Assembly (NCBI GenBank): GCA_037043015.1 | Contig: CM073321.1 | Location: 17,419,001-17,483,000, forward strand | Reading direction: 5' to 3' | From: Bryum argenteum | Taxonomy: Eukaryota > Streptophyta > Bryopsida > Bryales > Bryaceae | Length of the DNA: 64,000 nucleotides | Shown here: one piece after another, positions 56,685 through 64,000 of the stretch | Layout of the letters: each line of letters opens with the position of its first letter | How positions within the stretch are numbered: the first letter of the stretch is position 1 | Notes under the pieces: model-generated | The model's database searches: none | Told to the model about the DNA's origin: nothing | What the model saw: only the letters and a program-made list of their open reading frames with translations | Made by a program: the position numbers and the translations under genes

Positions 56685-59600
56685 TGTCGGACCCCGTTTT
56701 TTTCGATTTTTGGCCATTATATTCTAATGCGCATTAAGAATAAGTATAGTGTCTAGAATCCGACCTATGTATTTGCTAAGCCGTATACTATAAGGCAATT
56801 ACGTTTTTACAAATCAAGGAATTAGTTAAACTCTAGTTTATGTTAAGTAGGACGGATTTGCCAATCCGTACTCTGTCCCCGTACGGCTAGGACGTGCTGT
56901 CAGAGGACGGATTAGGAGTTATGATGGTAGGTGAAGGACGGAGTGGCGAAGAATTTAATAATGGCGAGAAATCTAGAAGGCGACTCCGTGCACGGAGGAC
57001 AATTATGGCGGACCATGTCATGATGGTCGGACTTAACTCCGCCCCCTCGATATAAGGCAACCCGTCCGCCCTTGTCGCCACCGCCTCCCTCGTTTTCTCG
57101 CGCCCCTGTCGTCTTGCGCTCCCCGCCCTCCGTCTTTACGCTTCCGTCCTTAGCCGCGATCCGCCCATCGGGCCGACCTCGGCCGGCGACTCTCTATTTC
57201 CTTGCGCACTTCTTTCCGATGGCGAGAACGGCGTCCGCTTCCGCTTAGGAGCAAGAAGAGTCAAGATTTCCATCAAGCTCGTGTCGCCGTGTATTCCGAT
57301 CGAGGAGAATGAGAAGAAGTCCTTGACGGAAGACCTCGAGAGGATGGGGTTAGCCGCCTGCTGGATACGCCCGGGATTGCGCGACGCGAGATGGTGCGCG
57401 AGATCAAGGTCGGCGCGCCAAACCAGCCGAGGGGACGGTTAGAGGGAAGCCGGCTTCCCGGACGGCCGAGCATCGAGAGTCATTACGGTCGACCGTAAAC
57501 AACGGAGTAGGGTTGTGCGGCCGAAAACACAAGTGGGCGAAGAAGCGTTCCACGGGATCCACACAAGAACAATGGCTACTCGATCGAGGATTGCGAGAAT
57601 CCGGAGCGCGCCGTCATCAAGTTTTTGGCGCCGATTATTCACGGAGAGAAGCCGCACCGGATCACCGTGACGGCCGGCCAACACCGTCTGGGCTCCTTGC
57701 GCGAACGGGAGACGGATCGGGGATGATCATCATCCGCGACTTAGTCGCCCGGCTTGCGGAAAACGTAGGTAAAACCCGTCCTAGCCCTATTACTCCTTTT
57801 CTTTACCACCGCAAGAAGGAGGAGGTGGCTTGACGGATGAGGAGGAGTCGAACTATGAGATCGCTACTGTCGCCGCAAAACAACGGCGTGTTCGAGTCAA
57901 GAGGAGAGTACGGATAGCAAGGCCGTGTACTCGGAAGAGGAGGAGGACGAGGTCGGATCAGACGAAGGGGACGTTCCACCCGACGCACCAGAGGAGCCGG
58001 CTCCGGAGGCAACCCCACCGCGGACGCGTCCACAGGTAATCATCCTTCCGTCCCCGTCCCTCCCACGAATCCGACCGAGGCCGAACTCGATCGAGAGGGG
58101 ACAACCCTCGAGGCCGGTGGATGAAGGGGAAGTTACGGCCGATTGGGAGAACCCCATGAATCCGAACGACCCCCGACTCCCCCCACCTCTCAGTCCGTCC
58201 GCCAATCACCCGGATCCCATGAGGCGAGCATGGCACCACTTCACGGAAGCCAGTGCCGCATTTCCTCTACCAAGGATCACCGGCGAAGCTATGCCAAGAA
58301 TTTGGAGTGAAGACGTTCTTTGGAGGTCAAATGTGGGACTCCAAACCGGACGAGGAGCGATTCCGGCGCACGGAGAAGCAAGTGACCAAGCTAATCCTGG
58401 AGAATAGACGTCTTCGCGAGACGGTCGAGGAGAAGGGAGGAGGAACTCCGGTCGGAAGGCGGCCGTAATCACGGCAAACGAGCAGTCGTAAAGCTCGTGG
58501 AAATCTGCGAGGTTCCGGCCGAAGTCTTTGCAGAGGGCGAACCTGCTCGAGGCCGGAATCCTCGAGTCGGAGGTTTTCAAGGCGGAGACATTCAAGAAAT
58601 TCCTCTTGGCGGCGAAGACGTACGCCACGAAAGTAGAGAAGAGCAACGCCGAGGTCAAGGTCTTTGCTCGACGCCGTCCGGGAGCGTATGAAGGAGGTAG
58701 TGATGTCGGCCTTCACTTCTACTCCGGCCAAGACCCCGGGCGGATACAACGAGGACGGATGCTTGGGCTCTCCATCCGACCGACACGAAGGGCAAGGCAA
58801 AGGTGAAGACGGAGTCGGATGCACCCGCCCCAAAGACTCGCCGCCAAGAACACGCGCACCGCGAAGAGGAAGCTCACGGCCGAGGAATACGAGAAGTCTC
58901 CCGGGCGCGAAGCTTCACGACATCGGCCTCGAGCATTCCGAAGAGGAAGAGTTGAAGAGCGGAGACGAGACTAACTCCAGCGAGGACGAGTACGTGATCA
59001 CCGACACGGGCAAGAGAGTGAAGGCGGGGCGTATCGCAACGACGCCATCAAGCGGCCAAGCACGGAGTTAGTTCGCGAAGAAAGAGGTAGGACGTCTTAG
59101 AGGCCGGGCGGTCAAAGGACGGCGAGTTAGGAGGTCGGATTGGTATCCGTCCTAGGCCATATAGTGTTTTCTTTTTGGGAATGCGTGCCGCTTTTTGAGG
59201 AGTAGGCCTGGTAGGCCGGCGCCGCAATCCAGTTAGGGATCTAAGTCGTTGACTTAGAAGTACTTATAGGTGGGAGTTTTGTCCACCAAAGCATTCCTTG
59301 CTCGAGTGTTAATCGAACCTTCTTACGCGCATATTCGGCGTGATCATTTCCCCTCTCCTTTTCGCTTGAGTGCTTGGAAAGCCGGATCTACTTTGTGTGT
59401 GAGTTGGGAGTTAGGAATCCGGATTCTTTGTTAGATCGTTTCGTGGAATTGAAGTCGGGTTGGGCGTATTCTTGAGTGCCTTGTGTCTTGAACCGGTCTA
59501 GGCGTCCGAGAGAGGGAATCACGTGGTAGAGACTTACGGTGCAGGGAGGTTCTGGGAGTACGGTGTGTGAGGACGGATTCCAATCCGGCCTCAGTACCGC

Positions 59601-60083
59601 CACGACTTGGGTTCCTCTCGTAGTCTCGGAGGACGGATTAAGCGCAGTACGTGACCAGAATACGTGTAGACGTCTTCTAGCCGGATTCGGAGCTCTTGAA
59701 GTCCGTCATTGTAGTAAGGGTGATAGGGTAACCAGGACGGCCTGCGTGACTTGCTAGTTCGGACGGATAGGACGGATTAGTTGTGAGGACGTAATGTGTG
59801 CCTTAGTATGTGTGTGTGTGTGTAGAGTCTAAGTGTGGAAGTTTCCGCCACGATAAACATAAGGGAAAGAGTCTTTGTGCATCCCCTCTTGCAAAGGGAT
59901 ACCCTTGCCCTGCAAGGCTAAAACATAAGTTGGGACTAGGAACGTTTGTGGGTTTGGTTGTTTTAGCACTACTTGCCTTGGTCACTTCACAGAATCCCTG
60001 GAACGATACACGAGTCACCTGAACACGGGTTTTACACCAATAAACGTGTAAGGGAAGATAAAGTGAATACATGGCATCCGACA
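56685..60083 (+). repeat. gypsy-E putative 5' LTR, 3.4 kb
   Basis: The borders are inferred from TGTCGGA...TCCGACA termini, the abrupt end of gypsy-D gag at the left and a primer site 12 bases beyond the right end. At 3.4 kb it would be unusually long. A GT microsatellite lies at about 59808-59823. No second LTR is in the window, so the length is unconfirmed. Confidence 0.5.
57830..59071 (+). CDS. ORF of unknown function inside the gypsy-E LTR (frameshifted)
   Basis: Coding-like sequence shared over three frames. An acidic, Pro-rich N-terminal part (YSEEEEDEVGSDEGDVPPDA, about 57925) is followed by KPDEERFRRTEKQVTKLILE and LRETVEEKG (coiled-coil-like, about 58350-58440). Next come SEVFKAETFKKFLLAAKTYA (about 58575), MLDAVRERMKEVVMSAF (about 58664) and a Ser/Glu-rich tail to TAG at 59071. 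Single-base changes separate the parts. No domain is recognised. It could be an element gene within a long LTR or a captured host sequence. Confidence 0.4.
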
Positions 60084-60095
60084 TGTAAAAATTTT

Positions 60096-60114
60096 TGGCG
60101 CCGCTGCCGGGGAT
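60096..60114 (+). other. gypsy-E primer-binding site (tRNA-Asp type)
   Basis: TGGCGCCGCTGCCGGGGAT closely matches the TGGCGCCGTTGCCGGGGAT site used by many plant Athila/Tat elements and attributed to tRNA-Asp. Confidence 0.8.
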
Positions 60115-60386
60115 TCTAACAGCTGACCGAGTGGTAGTGTTAGTACGTGAGGAGGACGGATTCGGATAGGACGTATTCTTTATCCGGCCTACTTGTGAGG
60201 ATAGTTCTGCGTGAGATACGTGCCGCAAGTGCAGTCGGTTTCTATTGTTGTAAATGAAGTACAAGAGAGTTACCTAGTTACTTCTTTATGAGTCGAAGGC
60301 ACAAGAGGTGCGGGGACGTAAGGAGGTCTCGTCCGGATTGGTGCTAGAAGGTCGGAAGGTGTGAGTACTCCAACGGCCGTCCCCAC

Positions 60387-61880
60387 GTGCGAACGCGCGC
60401 ATCCAGCTCACGAGAGAGAAGGAGGTATTGTGTGACGTGTCCTTGGACGGGAGGGACGGTGAACACAAGAATAGAAGAATCAACGCCGGAAGTAACCTTC
60501 TTGGTTCCGGATCCCGAACAGGCGGGAAGGAGGGAGCCGGAACAAGAAGAGGTTGAGATGGCACCCCACAACCGGCTAAAATACAAACAGTTCAGAGGAA
60601 CTGGGAAGACGGACGTGGATGATTGGTATGGCGAATTTGAGGCCACAGCGAATGCTAACGAAGAGACTCCGGATTCTAAACATCGGATTTTTCAAGGATT
60701 GTTGAAGGAGAAGCACTGAGGTGGTATCAAGATCCTGGAGGTAGCGAAAGAACAAATTGGAATACGCTCATTCCATTGTTCTTGCGAACTTTTAGAGAGG
60801 CCGGAGGAGAAGACCGTGCGTTGGGGCAACTCAAAGAAGATCTACCTCGGTCGGATGAGACAACCGGAAGTACGGCCAATGAGTGAAGGCACTGATCCGT
60901 GTTGACGGACAATGTCGCCCCAAAGATTCGATTGCTTGGTATGTGGCCGGATTGCCGGAAGAGATGGGATTCCGAGATCCGCCAAACTAGGCCGGCCACA
61001 CTACGCGAAGCTATGGATTCCGCCGAAATTATGAAAATTCTCGCAAATCTGCGAACATCCGTCCTCAAGGCCGAGAAGAAGAAGAAAGAAAAGAGAAGGA
61101 GGCAAGACGACGCAGAGGAAGACGGCATAGGAGTTCGGATGAATCGTGAGCCGGGAAGTGACAAAAGGCCGGATCTCGAATACGACTCGAGCCGGAATCC
61201 TCTTCCCGAGAGGAGGCCGGAATCGTCAAGACGACCGCACAAGTGCAAGGACCTCGATTGAGCGGGATCGTAGTGCACGCTTTGCATCAAAGGTAAAGAA
61301 GGAAGATGACGAATCAAAGAAGACGTTAAAAGGCATCCAGGAGACTCTTGAAGCCATCGAGTTAATCTCGCAAAGAGCGGAAACCAAGGAAGATGATTCC
61401 GGTCTCGGGCAAATGTGTTCTGCGTCTTGTGCGGTGGGCGGGGGCATTTTGCTGCGTGAATGCCCAAAACGTGTCAAGAACGTCCGTGCGTCCACGGAAG
61501 AGGACGTATGGCAAGATGAAGAATCGGCAGAAAATGGACGAGCTGGTTTTTCAGATTCAACAATCGTCTGGCAGGTAAACCTCAAAGTAGGCCGCCACAA
61601 TCTTGGACGGTCCGGGCAAGCGACTCCAAGCACGTACACCGGGCCACGCACGCAGTCGGATTCTCGCTTCTCTCTGGCGCAATGGGAACATTTTGCAAAT
61701 AATTGCCCATGGAAGAAGGAAGTGGGAGGAGGAACTCGCTACCACTACCGTGTCAAAATTGCGGAAAGTGGGGACACGTAGCAAAGGATTGCCCGGAGCC
61801 GGAAGTTCGAAAAGCACCGGTCAAACACGCCCGTCTCTTACCGAGAGCGCAGACCGCCTCAACTACGCGCATACGGCCGG
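60387..61880 (+). pseudogene. gypsy-E gag and zinc knuckles
   Basis: The core is LKYKQFRGTGKTDVDDWYGE, then SKHRIFQGLLKEKH, and in another frame NWNTLIPLFLRTFREAGGED. A charged region with KAEKKKKEKRRRQ follows. Knuckle-like motifs are spread over three frames: CASCAVGGG...ECPK (about 61420), EHFANNCPW (about 61690) and an intact CQNCGKWGHVAKDC (about 61753-61795). Several single-base breaks. Confidence 0.7.
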
Positions 61881-62101
61881 GACGGAAAGGCCGGATAAAT
61901 GATGTTTGGCCGCGGAGCATGCGGACAGAGAGGACGTATTCGAGTGGCCACCCGCAGCCTCCACGCAAAAGAGTCACGCCATAGTCGTAGGAAAAATAGG
62001 AGAAGCAAGAGGAGATCCAAGAGAAGCGGTACACACCGGGACGGATTCGTATAATCCACCCGTCCCAAAAGTTGACAAGATGACGCCACCTTTGAAAAGG
62101 G

Positions 62102-62900
62102 GTGGAAGCAAGTGCATTAGACGTAGATATTAGTGCAGAAATCAGGGACTCTTTAGGTGAAATAGCCGATGAAGAGGAGCAGGACGGTATCCCTAGGACG
62201 GAATCAGCCGGCCGAACAGTGAAGTTCAATGACGTCCCCATCGTGATTAGTCCTCGTTTGAAGGTGGACGAATACGACATAGTCCAGGACATTAAGAATC
62301 AGATGGTGAACGTCACATTTGGGCAATTGCTGCATGATAATATTAATTATCAAAAGCTGCTCAAGGACGCTTGGACGAAGAAGCGTCAACGTCGGATCAA
62401 ACTTCCGCCGTGTGCGACCGTAAACTACACGGGGACGGAAGATCATGGAGCTCCGTGATTGAAGTTGAAGTGGAGGGTCGCATGATCAAGAAAGTTCCGA
62501 TGAGACGGGGTCCGGTGTCAACATAATGCTGGAAGACACTGCACACGAACTCGGCTTCACAAACTTCGAGCCGACCAAGCAAGTACTCAGAATGGCCGAT
62601 CAGACGAGGGTGATTCCAGTAGGACGGTTATCACTCGTACCTGTCCGGATCAGCAAGTTCACGTACTTGCTCAACTTCGTCATCATCAGGGTCGGCATTG
62701 GGCAACCGTTCCCCATACTGCTGGGAAGGCCGTGGTTGTATTTGTCAAAAGCACTGGTTGACTGGGGAGCAAGAGAGTTCGTCATCGGCAAGCCGTCCGT
62801 ACGGATTCCTTGGGAGACAGTCTCTAAGATGGGGGAGACGGCTAGGTCGGACGGGTACACGACAGACTGGTCAGGGCCGGAGGAGGAAGACGATGAAGTT
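62102..62900 (+). pseudogene. gypsy-E protease
   Basis: The frame to 62458 has AGRTVKFNDVPIVISPRLKV and NVTFGQLLHDNINYQKLLKD. After a break at 62458-62520, where the catalytic DGGSG-type motif should be (only a shifted remnant is seen), the frame from 62526 continues MLEDTAHELGF, VLRMADQTRVIPVGRL and FPILLGRPWLYLSKALVDW. Confidence 0.65.
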
Positions 62901-64000
62901 TCAAGCTATTTTGTCAGCCCAATTGACAGGCTGACAGAGGATGACCTGAAGTTTCCGTACCCGGTCGTAAATGAGGAAGAAGCCAACACGGCCGAGGCCG
63001 TGTATCAACCAGCAGAGGATAGGTCGCCGAGAAGAAGCAAGCGTCGCTTAATCGCAAAATGGGTTCGACAACAAATCTCGGACGGCCTTCTACCACCAGT
63101 TGGGTTGAGCATTGGCAAAGTAGGACGGAAATGGTCCAACCTACTTCCAGATCCAGAAGAGGCAGCAGTGGATAAGGTAAAATCCATTGTAAACCCCAAT
63201 GATTACGAGAAGACGGAGGTGATAGAGGGAAAATTCTTCTTTTTGGGCAAGTCAATGATGGAAGAGGAGAGGATCACGTACATAAAGACATTGAGGGAAT
63301 ACCAGGACGTGTTCGCCTGGGCGCCATCCGACCTCAGGGGCATTCCCGCCTGGTTGGGGGAGCATCGAATAGACCTCAAGGACGGAGCCACTCCGGTGAG
63401 GCAGAGGCAGTACCGACTGAATCCGAAATACTCACTCATGGTGAAGGACGAAATTGATAAACTCCTCGAGGCCGGATTCATTTATCCGGTGGACAACTCG
63501 GAGTGGGTGTCACCAATTGTAGTGGTGCCGAAGAAGGTCGGAGCGGACGGGAAGGTCAAAATCCGGGTGTGCCAGGACTTCCGCAAGTTAAACGCAGCAG
63601 AACTAAGAAGGACCACTTCCGATCCCGTTCACGGACATCATCTTAGATCATGTAGCAGACGGGAATACTACGGCTTCGGGACGGATTCTCAGGGTACAAC
63701 CAGGTCGTAATCAGGAAGGAGGATCAGCTGAAAACAACGTTTACAACGGAGTGGGGGACGTTTGCATTCAATCGCATGCCATTTGGGTTATGCAATGCAC
63801 CAGGGACGTTTCAGCGCCTCATGATGGACATCTTCAGAGACTTTCTTCGACACTTCCTAGAGGTGTTCATAGACGACTTTGCCGTCTTCAGCTCAAGGAC
63901 GAATCACCTCAGCTACCTGCGGAGGACGTTCCAGAGATGCAGAGAAACAGGGCTGAAGCTCCATCCGGGTAAGTGTTTCTTCGGAATGCTATCCGGCCTG
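62901..64000 (+). pseudogene. gypsy-E reverse transcriptase, cut by the window end
   Basis: Open from the protease frame: LREYQDVFAWAPSDLRGIPA, RQRQYRLNPKYSLMVKDEI, FIYPVDNSEWVSPIVVVPKK and IRVCQDFRKLNAA. A one-base change near 63600 moves the frame; [16 protein letters not shown] and VFIDDFAVFSSR (catalytic FIDD, about 63865) follow at 63775-63890. The DVFAW/GIP signature places it near Tat/Athila elements, like gypsy-A. RNase H and integrase lie beyond the window. Confidence 0.82.

Larger units (their letters stand above)
56685..64000 (+). mobile_element. gypsy-E: Tat/Athila-like Ty3/gypsy element with very long 5' LTR, partial
   Basis: It starts TGTCGGACCCC at the point where gypsy-D gag ends. 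A matching inverted end TCCGACA at 60083 is followed by an Asp-tRNA-type primer site, gag, zinc knuckles, protease and RT, which runs off the window. The 3' half is not visible. GGACGGATT-like words recur throughout. Confidence 0.75.

Noticed and set aside
57615-57640. Primer-binding site TTTTTGGCGCCG at about 57618
   Set aside because: Only the first 12 bases match; the rest does not continue as TGCCGGGGAT, no CA terminus precedes it, and a complete site exists at 60096.
1-64000. tRNA, rRNA, organellar inserts
   Set aside because: No cloverleaf-like tRNA, rRNA core or recognisable plastid/mitochondrial gene was noticed by reading. A covariance-model scan would be needed to exclude small RNAs.

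Overview
This is a transposon-dense segment of a streptophyte (plant-lineage) nuclear genome. The evidence is plant-type GT-AG introns, plant CACTA transposases (Transpos_assoc, TNP2, DUF4218 and DUF4216 domains), a MULE transposase with a SWIM zinc finger, Ty3/gypsy elements with plant-style primer-binding sites, and telomere-like CCCTAAA tracts. One fungal/Tcn1-like chromovirus hints at a non-seed plant or charophyte, but the species cannot be named from sequence alone.

Layout, left to right. 1.2-4.9 kb: decayed MULE-1 (minus). 5.45-6.1 kb: small acidic hypothetical gene. 6.3-21 kb: gypsy-A, whose 5' LTR is split by an 11.34-kb CACTA element (CACTA-1, TSD TAC). CACTA-1 carries a TNPA-like gene (minus) and, divergently, a TNP2-type transposase locus (plus) with a SET-domain ORF between its first exon and the TNP2 core. 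20.97-29.03 kb: young chromovirus B with 1.29-kb LTRs, truncating gypsy-A. 29-32.8 kb: AT-rich DNA with a strong CATG hairpin. 32.8-38.3 kb: a gene-like locus with a 32-bp promoter repeat, nine palindromes at exact 46-bp spacing in its leader, and an inserted CACTA-3 (TSD TTA). 38.5-39.7 kb: copia gag/protease relic (minus). 41.4-52.2 kb: a second MULE (MULE-2, plus) split twice, by CACTA-2 carrying a captured histidine-kinase fragment and by chromovirus C (TSD GTGCA). 52.65-56.68 kb: gypsy-D relic (minus), cut by gypsy-E (plus), which has a very long putative 5' LTR and runs off the window in reverse transcriptase.

Most important observations: (1) chromovirus C appears to be self-primed, because an 11-nt stretch about 31 bp after its TATA box is perfectly complementary to the 11 nt two bases inside the 5' LTR, as in yeast Tf1; (2) the 46-bp-period palindrome array; (3) a SET-domain ORF inside a CACTA transposon; (4) a histidine-kinase fragment carried by a CACTA element, with both main lesions within about 25 bp of the phospho-acceptor histidine. 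Almost every ORF is broken by stops or single-base shifts. In the young element B these shifts sit at homopolymers, so part of the damage may be assembly error.
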